A DNA stretch of 64,000 nt from Streptomyces eurythermus (GCF_014649115.1 NZ_BMSK01000029.1:1-64000); one strand, 5' to 3'. Shown: positions 35,401 to 43,330, counted from the first letter of the stretch. Program-made: numbers and translations. The notes: generated from the letters alone by a model not told the origin.

Positions 35401-35738
35401 CGGCCTGCTCCCCGCACCCGCGGGGATGGTCCCAAGTCCGAGACCGCCGCGTACCTGAAGGCCCTCTGCTCCCCGCACCCGCGGGGATAGTCCCGCGACT
35501 TCCAGCGGCGGCCGTCGCCGTTCCAGCTGCTCCCCGCACCCGCGGGGATGGTCCCAGATCCTGACCGGGGAACTTGCGCCGGAGACGCTGCTCCCCGCAC
35601 CCGCGGGGATAGTCCCGCGTCCCGGCTTCTGACCCGGGCGTCCCGGCTCTGCTCCCCGCACCCGCGGGGATGGTCCTTTCTCACCGATCAAGGTGTTCCG
35701 GACGCTGTACTGCTCCCCGCACCCGCAGGGATGGTCCG
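32422..35738 (+). CRISPR. Type I-E CRISPR array 2 (55 repeats, 54 spacers)
   Basis: A 29-bp repeat beginning CTGCTCCCCGCACCCG and ending GGGGATGGTCCC, differing from array 1 by A for G at position 12. Spacing is mostly 61 bp; deviations include spacers of 29-30 nt (before 32603, 33272 and 35099), 33 nt (before 33214 and 35283) and 35 nt (before 34494). From about 34370 rightward repeats drift: GGTTGG for GGATGG, CAGGG for CGGGG, shortened copies at 34431 (28 bp) and 34982 (27 bp). The leader is on the left; the last repeat (35710) ends in GTCCG. Confidence 0.97.
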
Positions 35739-35879
35739 CTGCTACCCCAAGGAGTGGAATGCCACCGGGTGGCGGGTAAGGGCCACTCGGTGGAGGCCAC
35801 CGGATGAGGTGGGACAGAGGAGCCCACCGAGTGGAGTGGTGCGCGGCATGGCCGGTGCGATGCGCAGCATCGGATGCGC
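35739..35879. other. Short gap with repeated CCACC/GGTGG motifs
   Basis: Between array 2 and the relaxase gene. Contains several short inverted motifs (CCACCGGGTGG, CCACTCGGTGG) within 60 bp at about 35760-35800, which could form a terminator for the relaxase gene or the array transcript. No gene. Confidence 0.35.
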
Positions 35880-37850
35880 TCAGTGGCCAGCCTCCCGGCC
35901 GCGGTGCGGTCCGGGCTCCTGCGGGCGGTGCGCCTGCTGATCGTCCTCGCGCACCGGGTGCGGCCTCTCGACAGCGTCACGGTACGTGTAGCGGCCCATC
36001 GTGGCGCGGGCCCGGTCGGCCGCTGCGGTGAAGGCGTCCTCGAGGTGGCGCAGCCGCTCGGCTGTGAGATCGAGCGCCTCCACGTCCGTGCGGGACTCCC
36101 GCAGGGCCCGCAGCGCCGTCAGGTCCAGCGCCTCGCGGCGGCCGGGCTGCTGCTCCCGGTCGTCGTGCTCGGGGTCGGCCGGCTCGAGCGCGAGCATCTG
36201 CTCGGGCATCGCCGCCTGCTGGTGGGCGACGACGTCGTACGCCCGGCCCCGCACGGCGGTGGCGGTGGCGGTGCGCAGCTTCTCGCGCACCACCGCGCCA
36301 GCGAGGACGGCGCGCTCGTACTGGAGCGGGATGCGGGGGATCTCCCACTCCCCCGCATCCTGTCCCGGCAGCCGGGGCGCGGCCGGCTCGCCGGGGCCGG
36401 CCGGGGGCTGCCGGTCCGGGTCGGGCGCGGGGGTGAGTGGTCGGCGGCGGGCGGGGAGGTCGGACAGGGACCACCGGGCTGTGTAGAGGCGGTAGCCGGC
36501 CTCCAGGCCGCGTACGGTCTTCGGCTCGCTGATGTCCAGGCAGTGGGTGGAGATGGCGGCGGCCACGATCTCCTCGTCCAGGCCGGGGTCGCGGCGGCGG
36601 CCGCGCAGGACGAGGGCGAGGTGGCGGCGGGCCTCGGCGAGCAGGTGCCGGCGGTGGAAGCGCCCGCCCTCGTTCATCACGAACACGGTCGCGGCGACGT
36701 CGACGGCCGCCAGGGCTACGTCGACCACGGCGGCGACCCGGGCCCGGATCGCGGCGGCCGCGGCGCGGGCGTGCTCGAGGAGGGAGTTGATGACGTCGGC
36801 GGCCACCTTGGACGTGCGGATCGCGCTCTCCTTCCACTCCTTGCGCAGCTGCGCGAGCGGCCGGGTCTTCCGCTTGGGCGGGCGGGTCTTGCGGGCGGCG
36901 ATCTGGTTCATCTTGGCGCGGGCCCGCTCGGAGACCACGGGCAGGAACCTCAGCTCGCCGTCGTCGTCGACGGCGGTGACGTACTCGTGCTCCAGCTCGG
37001 CCAGACAGGCGGCGATCTGGTCGCTGCGCCGGGCAGTCCAGCGGATCAGCTCGTGCGGCACCCCGGCAATCTCCATCACGGGCCGGCGCCCCGGGGTGAC
37101 GGTCCGCGGCTCGGTCGCCAGCCCCAGCGCCTCGCAGACCTCCGCGGCCACGATCTCGTTGTAGAGCGCGGAGGCGGCCACGGTGTTCTCGTGCAGGGCC
37201 GTGGTGTGGATGGAGCCCCACTTCCCGTCCAGGCGCTGCCCCTTCACGGACAGCAGCAGATGGTCATGGAGCAAGGGCCGCCCGGAGCGCGCCTCGTAGT
37301 GGCGGAAGCGGGCGGCGACCAGACCGCCGGGCGGCCGCACCCGGTAGATGCCGTCCTTGCCGTACCGGATCACCGCGACCTCGTCCTCGATCCACTCCAG
37401 CACCCGCTCGATCGCGTACTCGTGCGCGGCCTCGATCACCCGGCGGGTCTCCTCATCCCCCAGCGCCCACAGGAGGTAGATCGTCGGTTGCGGCCGGAAC
37501 ACGAAGTCGACCCCGGTGACCGTCACGCGGCGTCCGAGGGCGCCGGCCTTGAACGCCTTCTTCGGGGAGTCGCCCTGGGCGAGCCGGGCGGCCTCGATCC
37601 GGTCCGCGTACGGGTGCCGGCCCCGCTCGCCGAACAGGTTCCGCAGCTGCGCCTCGGTGACCTCCTCCCCCGCCGTCAGCCCGAGCACGGCCAAGCCGCG
37701 GCCCATCCAACGCCCGACCGGAACACCGGCTTGCTCCTGGGCGGCGCGCAGCGGCGTGCGCGCCGGGCGGCGGCCGTCGCCGACAACGGTCTCGTGCAGG
37801 TAGTAGCGGTACATCTGACCGGCCCGGATCACCCTGATATCCACTGTCAT
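35880..37850 (-). CDS. MobF/TrwC-type conjugative relaxase (no helicase domain)
   Basis: A 656-aa protein. N-terminal tyrosines Y14, Y16 and Y17 in GQMYRYYLHE are candidate nicking residues. The three-His metal centre is H184 plus LLHDH (H195, H197), in the order typical of TrwC relaxases. GRWMGRGLAVLGL and GVDFVFRP are family landmarks. After about residue 360 it is helical and Arg/Glu-rich with no Walker motifs, so the usual C-terminal helicase is missing. Nicks at oriT to start strand transfer, by family. The ATG at 37850 was chosen by homology; its ribosome site is weak. Confidence 0.8.
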   Translation of the reverse strand: MTVDIRVIRAGQMYRYYLHETVVGDGRRPARTPLRAAQEQAGVPVGRWMGRGLAVLGLTAGEEVTEAQLRNLFGERGRHPYADRIEAARLAQGDSPKKAFKAGALGRRVTVTGVDFVFRPQPTIYLLWALGDEETRRVIEAAHEYAIERVLEWIEDEVAVIRYGKDGIYRVRPPGGLVAARFRHYEARSGRPLLHDHLLLSVKGQRLDGKWGSIHTTALHENTVAASALYNEIVAAEVCEALGLATEPRTVTPGRRPVMEIAGVPHELIRWTARRSDQIAACLAELEHEYVTAVDDDGELRFLPVVSERARAKMNQIAARKTRPPKRKTRPLAQLRKEWKESAIRTSKVAADVINSLLEHARAAAAAIRARVAAVVDVALAAVDVAATVFVMNEGGRFHRRHLLAEARRHLALVLRGRRRDPGLDEEIVAAAISTHCLDISEPKTVRGLEAGYRLYTARWSLSDLPARRRPLTPAPDPDRQPPAGPGEPAAPRLPGQDAGEWEIPRIPLQYERAVLAGAVVREKLRTATATAVRGRAYDVVAHQQAAMPEQMLALEPADPEHDDREQQPGRREALDLTALRALRESRTDVEALDLTAERLRHLEDAFTAAADRARATMGRYTYRDAVERPHPVREDDQQAHRPQEPGPHRGREAGH

Positions 37851-37903
37851 GCAGACCACGCCACACGGCTCTGACCTGCAAGGAAAGACCGATCGGCGGT
37901 ACG

Positions 37904-37963
37904 TCCCGCCAGGCGGGAGCAGCGGCCGGACTTTCTTTGCCGCGTCCCGCCGGGCGGGACGCG
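37904..37963. other. Inverted repeats upstream of the relaxase gene, candidate oriT
   Basis: Two related palindromes lie 54-113 bp before the relaxase start: TCCCGCC-A-GGCGGGA (37904-37918) and an 11-bp-arm version, CGCGTCCCGCC-G-GGCGGGACGCG at 37941-37963. oriT sites commonly lie beside their relaxase gene and contain such repeats. They could equally be operators for the relaxase gene. Confidence 0.45.
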
Positions 37964-38082
37964 GCCCCAGGCCGGGCGCGAATGTCATCGCTCTCCGGCA
38001 GCCCTCACACCACGACCCGGACGACACCGACAAACACCACTGAGCATCACCACACGCCAAGGAACGAGCACCGGCTACAGCA

Positions 38083-38104
38083 GCCCCCGGCATCCGTCGG
38101 GGGC
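38083..38104. terminator. Small hairpin before the 98-aa gene
   Basis: Seven-base arms GCCCCCG and CGGGGGC with an 8-nt loop, followed by TTCGTCG. It could end a short upstream transcript or act as a leader hairpin for the gene at 38133. Confidence 0.4.
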
Positions 38105-38132
38105 TTCGTCGTGCTGCCCGGAGGAGACCACC

Positions 38133-38429
38133 GTGCCCACCTTCGAGACCCTCCCCCGCTTCACCACCGACCTCCAACACCTCACCCCCGCCCAGCGCCG
38201 ACGCTTCCGCCACGTCGTCTTGGACGCCTTCGTGCTCGACCTGCGCGCCGGCCGCCAGTTCCGCCCCGGGTTACGGATCAAGAGGGTGCGCTGCGCGCCG
38301 GGCGCCTACGAACTCACCTGGGCACCGGATGGGCGCGCCACGTGGTCCTACGGCCGGGTGGTGGTCGCCGGGCTCCCCCACATCGTGTGGCACCGGATCG
38401 GGACCCACGACATCCTCAGCGAGCCGTGA
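38133..38429 (+). CDS. Small conserved protein, RelE-like pattern (98 aa)
   Basis: The GTG at 38133 follows a strong GGAGGAG. The order is RRRFRHVVLDAFVLDL helices, FRPGLRIKRV, YELTWAPDGRATWSYG, then HIVWHRIGTHDI, a helix-then-beta arrangement like RelE/ParE toxins and common in Streptomyces. No antitoxin gene is visible beside it, so a toxin role is not supported. It is one of the few plus-strand genes in the right half. Confidence 0.65.
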   Translation: MPTFETLPRFTTDLQHLTPAQRRRFRHVVLDAFVLDLRAGRQFRPGLRIKRVRCAPGAYELTWAPDGRATWSYGRVVVAGLPHIVWHRIGTHDILSEP

Positions 38430-38942
38430 GCAAAGAGCCGGGAAGACACGGTCCGAACCCGGCGCGTGGTGAAGGCGCCGACCCCGGACGTCGTGCACTG
38501 CCGCGCCGAACTCTAGGCGCTGCGCGGTCGGCGGCCCGCCGTCTTCTTCACCCCGGTCTGCTTGGCCGGCTGCTTCTTCTTCGGCTGCGGCAACTCGTGC
38601 ACGTCGGCCGGGTGCCGGTCGGGGCCGGGGCCCGGCTGGTTGGCGCGTCTGGTGGGCGCGGCAGGCGGTGACGCGGGCGGTGTCGGTGCCGCGCGCGCTG
38701 GACGGCGCCGTCGACCAGCCACTCGACGGCGGGGCTCAGGTCGTGGCCAGCGTTTTCGTGGGGCGCCGTCGCAAGAGAGCAGGAGCCGGGCCGGGCCGGA
38801 GCAGCAAGGCGGGCAGGGACAGAGCCCGCAGGTGCCCGGGACGGAGGTCAGCAATCGGCGGCCGGAAGACGCTGTGGCAAGAGCTGGACCGGGTCGCAGA
38901 CATGGGCAAGGGGTCACGCGTGAACCCGGCCGCACCCGAAAA
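38430..38942. other. Gene-poor region, possible remnant
   Basis: No gene with a ribosome site and family signal. The minus frame ending at 38513 gives a Pro/Arg-rich sequence closing with a Lys-rich tail (KKKQPAKQTGVKK), which could be the end of a decayed DNA-binding protein. Base composition in the 38700-38900 part is not codon-like in any frame. Confidence 0.35.
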
Positions 38943-38977
38943 GGTCTTGCCCTCGCCATGATGGCGAGGGCGAGACC
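38943..38977 (-). terminator. Terminator of the parAB operon
   Basis: A 16-bp stem with one G-U-type mismatch (arms starting GGTCTTGCCC and TGGCGAGGGC) and loop TGA, 11 bp past the parB stop codon. Confidence 0.75.
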
Positions 38978-38987
38978 GGGGGCCACG

Positions 38988-40061
38988 TCAAACGGTCTTC
39001 GCTGCCTTCCTGGACCGCTGTTCAGCCAAGAGTTCAGTCAGCAGGTCGAGCTGGTCTGAAGGCATTTTGCGGATCAGGAGTTGGGCCGCGCGCTTGCCGT
39101 CGTGGTAGGGGAATACAACGGGCTGCTGTCCTGCTGGCTCAGCCGCCTGGGCGGGAACAGGGGACGCCTGCTGTGGTGGCGCGGCTTCCCGCTGGTTATC
39201 GGACTCTTCGGAGGCCGGGACGGACAACTGGGTGGTCCGTTTGTCCGGTGCTGGCGGACTGTCCGTGGCGTGCTGCGTGTTCGGCGACGGGGCAGGAGCA
39301 GGGGCATCAGGTGTGTATACCGCGGTATACGTCTCTGAGGGCTCACTCGGCTCCCGCATAGGCGAGCCTGATGCGGGCTTGCTGGGGCGGGGCTGTTCTT
39401 GGTCTGCCTTCCACGCGGCGTATTGCTCGTCCGGTGGCATCGCGGCGTAGCGTCGCATGTCCCGGAACGCGGTCAGCTCTCCTTGGAGGACAAGCTGCAC
39501 CATCTCGTCGGACAGGCGCAGCAGTCCGATCCGCTGGTTGAACCACGCCTTGGATTTGCCCATCGCTCGCGCGGCGGCCGCCTGGTTGCCGTCATGGAGT
39601 TCGAGCATGGCGCGTAGGCCGTCGGCTTCTTCGATGGGGTTGAAGTTGGCGCGCTGCACGTTCTCCGACAGGACCGCGGCGAGGAACCGGACGCGAGTCT
39701 CGGTGAGGTCATGCCGCAGCATCAGGTCGAGGTTATCGAGGCCGACTTGGCGGGCGGCGCGCCAGCGCCGTTCGCCGGCGGCCATGACGTACCGGCAGGT
39801 GTCGGGCAGCTGGTCTGCGTGCTCCGGGTACAGCTTGAGGTAAGCCGTCTTGTTCACGGCAACGCAGGGCTGGAGCTGCCCGTTGCGCATGTCCTCACCG
39901 AGTTCGACCAGTTCGGTCTCGTCGAACGCTCGGCGCGGGTTGAGGGGGGTGGGGGCGACGAGGTTGGGGTGTACGTGGATGAGGTCGGGGCGGCTGGCCC
40001 CGGGGACAGCCTCTACCTTGCTTCCGGCGAGGGAGGCGAGGGATACGCGCTTTCCTGCCAT
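38988..40061 (-). CDS. parB: Plasmid partition protein ParB
   Basis: A 357-aa protein. N-terminal ParB/Srx-type domain with GERRWRAARQVGL (the box II CTP-binding motif) and LSENVQRANFNPIEEADGL; an HTH follows (NQAAAARAMGKSKAWFNQRIGLL). A long Pro/Ser-rich linker (about 235-320) joins a C-terminal dimerisation helix ending in KAAKTV. It binds parS and loads the segrosome with ParA. ATG at 40061 overlaps the parA stop by one base (TGATG). The linker DNA contains a copy of the candidate parS palindrome. Confidence 0.9.
   Translation of the reverse strand: MAGKRVSLASLAGSKVEAVPGASRPDLIHVHPNLVAPTPLNPRRAFDETELVELGEDMRNGQLQPCVAVNKTAYLKLYPEHADQLPDTCRYVMAAGERRWRAARQVGLDNLDLMLRHDLTETRVRFLAAVLSENVQRANFNPIEEADGLRAMLELHDGNQAAAARAMGKSKAWFNQRIGLLRLSDEMVQLVLQGELTAFRDMRRYAAMPPDEQYAAWKADQEQPRPSKPASGSPMREPSEPSETYTAVYTPDAPAPAPSPNTQHATDSPPAPDKRTTQLSVPASEESDNQREAAPPQQASPVPAQAAEPAGQQPVVFPYHDGKRAAQLLIRKMPSDQLDLLTELLAEQRSRKAAKTV
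39315..39330. promoter_or_regulatory. Candidate parS site inside parB
   Basis: GTATACCGCGGTATAC is a perfect 16-bp palindrome, identical to the core of the site upstream of parA. AT-containing palindromes are rare in this GC-rich window, so two identical copies within the par locus are unlikely by chance. Confidence 0.65.
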
Positions 40062-40723
40062 CAGCGGCGCCCTCCGTAGCCGCGCTCCAGGGCGAGACGA
40101 AAATAGTCCTCGCGTGCGCGGAGGGTGGTTCCGTTGTCGGCGTACTGGGTGACGACCTTGCCTTCGGATGCCGCACGGGTGTGGATCTTGTAGCGGCGGA
40201 TGACGGTCTTCGCGCGGGGCCATCCCATCGCGTCGATGTAGGCGATCGTGTCCTCAAGGTCGGCCTTGCCGTCACGGGGGTCCCAGGCATTGATGACGAC
40301 GGTGTAGGGCAGGCCGCGGGGGACGATGACGCGTTCGATGGTGCGGGCGGTCGGGTCAAAGGCAAGCGGTTCGGGCGGCATGGGGACGAGGACATCGTCG
40401 GCGACGTCGAGAGCTGCGGCGAGGATGTGCTCGTTCTCCAGGCTGCCGGGGGTGTCGATGAAGATGTGCTGCCTGTCGTCGCTCTGGCCGAGGACGTCGT
40501 GGGTGACGGCGGCAAGATTAACGGCGGTGGTGGTTTTCCCTACGCCGCCCTTCTGGTTGGCGATGACGTGGATCTGCGCGCCGAGGTTTTTCAGGCCAGC
40601 GAGACTGTCCGGGTCTTCGTGGGCAGCGGCGAAGTCGAAGGGGAGGTTGTCGCCGACGCGGTCGGCCCACCAGATCGTGGACCCTTGTGGGTCAGTGGAC
40701 ACGACGAGGACAGATGAGGGCAT
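40061..40723 (-). CDS. parA: ParA-family ATPase with exchanged N-terminal blocks
   Basis: A 220-aa protein starting at ATG 40723 behind GGAG. Its ParA motifs are all present but out of order: Walker A' region VVSTDPQGST (7-16) comes first, then Walker A NQKGGVGKTTT (56-66), then Walker B HIFIDTPGS (86-94). Canonical ParA proteins have Walker A first, then DxDPQ. The rest (DDVLVPMPPEPLAFDP, TVVINAWDPRDGK, VIRRYKIHTRAA) is a normal Streptomyces-plasmid ParA C-terminus. The frame upstream of 40723 has no further ParA sequence. Segregates the plasmid with ParB if functional. Confidence 0.8.
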   Translation of the reverse strand: MPSSVLVVSTDPQGSTIWWADRVGDNLPFDFAAAHEDPDSLAGLKNLGAQIHVIANQKGGVGKTTTAVNLAAVTHDVLGQSDDRQHIFIDTPGSLENEHILAAALDVADDVLVPMPPEPLAFDPTARTIERVIVPRGLPYTVVINAWDPRDGKADLEDTIAYIDAMGWPRAKTVIRRYKIHTRAASEGKVVTQYADNGTTLRAREDYFRLALERGYGGRR

Positions 40724-40839
40724 GGTGCTCCGTTTCCGTGTGCTTCCCAGAACGGGCTCTGGTACTCGGACGGGACATAGCTTCTCAGATTGGGTGGGCC
40801 CCGGGTGGGATTGGGTTGGTCTCGGGTGTGGGCGCAGCT

Positions 40840-40859
40840 GCGTATACCGCGGTATACGC
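40840..40859. promoter_or_regulatory. Candidate parS / par operator upstream of parA
   Basis: GCGTATACCGCGGTATACGC, a perfect 20-bp palindrome, lies about 117 bp upstream of the parA start. Its 16-bp core recurs in parB. It probably binds ParB for segregation, autoregulation or both. It is unrelated to the chromosomal parS of Streptomyces. Confidence 0.7.
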
Positions 40860-40946
40860 CTGTGCTGACCGTGGAGACGGGCGCTGCCCAAGGGTTGAGC
40901 GTCACTCACTCACAGCACGTCTCGTCAGTCTGCCCTTGAACGCAGA

Positions 40947-40990
40947 AAGGCCCGTTCTCTCCGCGGTGGTTCGAGGAGAGAACGGGCCTT
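40947..40990. terminator. Long bidirectional hairpin
   Basis: A perfect 16-bp stem (AAGGCCCGTTCTCTCC and its complement) with a 12-nt loop, ending in CTT and AAG on either side. It insulates the par operon from the HEPN-like gene. Confidence 0.75.
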
Positions 40991-41145
40991 GGGTCGCTTT
41001 GGCTCCGGGCTGACCCGTACAACCAACGAACGGGCTGGATAGTCGAGGGTCCGGACCCCCCTTAGGGCGTCCGGCCCCTTCCTGTCGGAGCGCCGAGACC
41101 ACGCCGGGCGCTACTGCAGGTTCCGCTGCTCCACCCACGATCACC

Positions 41146-42138
41146 ATGGAAGAAGACGTGAATAAGAGCGACCTCCTCGCCTCCAGTAGGCGCCTCATGC
41201 ACCTGGCCCTCGGAGACCTCGGTGCTACCGCCCAGCAGGCCGATGTCGTTGTCCTCCACACAGGCGTCGCCGTCGAGCACGCTCTCAAGGCGCACTTGTG
41301 CGACATTCACCCATCGCTTGTCGTCGACGGTCGCGATCTCCCGAGTCTGCTGCACGCTGCTGGCCGAGGCGATCTCACAAAGAAGGAACTTCCTCTGATC
41401 AAGACCATCGGCGCGGTCGATGCCTTCTTGCGAGTCAGCCAGATCCTCGACAAAGAGAAGCTGCCAGTGACCAAGGAGCAGTTCCGTGTGATCGCCGACG
41501 CACGCAACGGCGTCGCTCACATCGGAGTCCATGACGCCACTCAGCTTGAGGACCTGCTCAGTACCGGGATCAAGGTCATTGATGCGGTACTCGACGCGCT
41601 TGAAGAGGACGCTGCCGCCTATTGGGGGGAGTTCCAGCCTCTGCACGACAAGATCCTTCACGAGAAACGCCGCACGGACTGGATCCGGATCGAGGCGCTG
41701 AAGATCCGCGCTCAGAAAACCTTCGAGACACGGTTCGGCGCCAGCGACACCGAGGAGCGGCGCAAAGCCATAGCCAGCGCAGAGGTACACAGCATGGTCG
41801 CCGGGCAAGCCTCAGCAATGCGCAACTGCCCCGCGTGCTCCAACCGCGGGTGGGTCGGCGGTGATCTGGACACCAGCTTCACGGAGGAAGAGCCACAGGT
41901 CATCCTCGTCACCCGCCACTTTCTGTGCAGCGTCTGCAGCTTCGCCCTCGATGGCTACCTTCTCGGCTACTTCGATCATCTCTACGAGGACATCCCCCTG
42001 GGGCCGGCCGCAACGTTCACGTATGCCGATGGCAGCACCCATGAGGACCTGTGGATGAACCTCGCCGCAGACACCTTTGTAGATCGCAGGCGCCTGGAGG
42101 AGGATGAAGCTCTGCGCGCTCAGATCGACGGAGACTGA
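41146..42138 (+). CDS. HEPN-like protein with zinc ribbon (330 aa)
   Basis: The N-terminal 140 residues are helical, and RNGVAH (R120 to H125) fits the Rx4-6H catalytic motif of HEPN ribonucleases, preceded by the helix VEHALKAHL. The C-terminal part holds paired cysteines NCPAC and LCSVC, likely a zinc ribbon, and an acidic end. HEPN RNases act as toxins or defence effectors, but HEPN folds can also be inactive. ATG at 41146. Lower third-position GC than its neighbours suggests recent acquisition. It overlaps the convergent gene by 19 bp. Confidence 0.6.
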   Translation: MEEDVNKSDLLASSRRLMHLALGDLGATAQQADVVVLHTGVAVEHALKAHLCDIHPSLVVDGRDLPSLLHAAGRGDLTKKELPLIKTIGAVDAFLRVSQILDKEKLPVTKEQFRVIADARNGVAHIGVHDATQLEDLLSTGIKVIDAVLDALEEDAAAYWGEFQPLHDKILHEKRRTDWIRIEALKIRAQKTFETRFGASDTEERRKAIASAEVHSMVAGQASAMRNCPACSNRGWVGGDLDTSFTEEEPQVILVTRHFLCSVCSFALDGYLLGYFDHLYEDIPLGPAATFTYADGSTHEDLWMNLAADTFVDRRRLEEDEALRAQIDGD

Positions 42139-42896
42139 GCGCGAGTAGATAACGAGGCAGCGGTGCCGTCGTCGCCCTCGCTGGTCTCGATCTCGTACAG
42201 GGCCGGAGCGGTCATGCGCTCACCCCGGACGGCGGCGTCCAGGAGCGCCAAGGCGTCGGCCTCGTACGGGTCAGCGAACAGCTGGTGATCGCTGGCGTCG
42301 AACGGCGCGTACCGCACGGAGACACGGAACCCGGGCACGAGGGTGATCTCCCGCCCGTCCAGCGAGGCGGTGAGCCGGTCGTGGTCCTGCTGGGCGTGCC
42401 GGGTCTGGGTGTACGGGCCGAGGCGCAGCAGGGTGAAGCCGTCGTGGCTGTCGTCGCGCCGACGGGCCTCGATGTAGAGGGCGTAGTAGGCGGGGTCCAT
42501 GCCGACGTAGTCGGGCAGGGGCAGGCCGGCGGCGGCGTGGGTGAGCAGCGTGTAGCCGGGCTGCCAGAGGCCGAGGATCGCGGTCGTCGGGCAGCGCAGC
42601 CAGCCGCGGTTGGTGTAGCCGAGCTGGCGGCCGTGGAGGTAGGCGCTGGCGTGCGGGGTGTCGGGGTGGACCAGGGCGACGGCGATCATCTCAGGGTCGT
42701 GGTCGTCGCCGGGCCGGGGGTGGGCACGTTCCACGAACGGGCCGACACGCACGGCGATGTCCCGGGCGCTGCCGGGCGTCCAGGGCTCGGGGTTGCGCAG
42801 GGCGGTGAGCATCTCGCGGAACTGGTCGACGACGGCCTGGTCCTCGGGTGTGAGGGCGCCGGGGCCGTGGCCGCAGCGGCGGAAGCGGCGGATCAT
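42120..42896 (-). CDS. Hypothetical 258-aa protein
   Basis: Ends inside the 3' end of the convergent HEPN-like gene (19-bp overlap). Landmarks: RCGHGPGALTPEDQAVV at the start, YLHGRQLGYTNRGWLRCPTTAILGLW in the middle, and LVPGFRVSVRYAPF. No signal peptide, membrane segment or recognised family. First in a long minus-strand series as read from the left, last to be transcribed. Confidence 0.65.
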   Translation of the reverse strand: MIRRFRRCGHGPGALTPEDQAVVDQFREMLTALRNPEPWTPGSARDIAVRVGPFVERAHPRPGDDHDPEMIAVALVHPDTPHASAYLHGRQLGYTNRGWLRCPTTAILGLWQPGYTLLTHAAAGLPLPDYVGMDPAYYALYIEARRRDDSHDGFTLLRLGPYTQTRHAQQDHDRLTASLDGREITLVPGFRVSVRYAPFDASDHQLFADPYEADALALLDAAVRGERMTAPALYEIETSEGDDGTAASLSTRAQSPSI

Positions 42897-42907
42897 CGGT
42901 CGGTCTC

Positions 42908-43330
42908 CTACTCGGTGTTGGCGGTGCGGGGGCCGGTGGGCGTCTTGAGGACGCGTGGCAGGTGGACGTGCAGGTGCTCAACTACGACCTCGCGGCTGCG
43001 GTCGCGGAGTTCTCGAGCAAGGAGTTCGGTAAGACCGCTGGCCCTGTGCCTGCCGCCCGCGCAACCGATGGCGATGCGGCTGGGGCCGGCGGGCAGGTCG
43101 GCGTAGTCGGCGAGGTTGGCGAGTAACTCGCGGGCGCCGGGGGTTGCGAGGACGACGCTCTGTACGCGGGGGTCGAGGCCGTCGAGATCGAGGATGTCGC
43201 GGGCGGCGGCGGGGTCGCGGAGCCGGTCGCGGACGTCTTCGATCCGGTCGGCGGCGGGCGGGACGGGGGAGCCGTCCGGGCCAGTGGGCAAGTGCAGGTA
43301 GCCGAACGAGGTCAGACGGATCGGGCGCAA
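42908..43330 (-). CDS. RapZ C-terminal domain-like protein
   Basis: A 140-aa protein carrying IAIGCAGGRHRASGLTELLA (86-105), the signature of the RapZ/YvcJ C-terminal domain that binds small RNA and UDP-GlcNAc in enterobacteria. The N-terminal kinase half is absent. Start is a TTG at 43330 behind a perfect AGGAGG 7 nt upstream. Its role on a plasmid is unknown. Confidence 0.75.
   Translation of the reverse strand: MRPIRLTSFGYLHLPTGPDGSPVPPAADRIEDVRDRLRDPAAARDILDLDGLDPRVQSVVLATPGARELLANLADYADLPAGPSRIAIGCAGGRHRASGLTELLARELRDRSREVVVEHLHVHLPRVLKTPTGPRTANTE

Noticed and set aside
32355..35684. Long open frames across array 2 on both strands
   Set aside because: Same reason: open only because repeat and GC-rich spacers lack stops.
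38133..38429. ParE/RelE toxin of a toxin-antitoxin pair
   Set aside because: No antitoxin-like gene on either side; the pattern fits equally a Streptomyces conserved hypothetical protein.
38513..38986. Minus-strand open frame with a Lys-rich end, next to the parB terminator
   Set aside because: Frame runs through the terminator and has random-looking Cys/Pro-rich sequence. Only the last 45 residues look protein-like; kept as a possible remnant only.
40840..40859. Possible chromosomal-type parS (GTTTCACGTGAAAC)
   Set aside because: The sequence is a different palindrome; no copy of the chromosomal parS was seen in the window.
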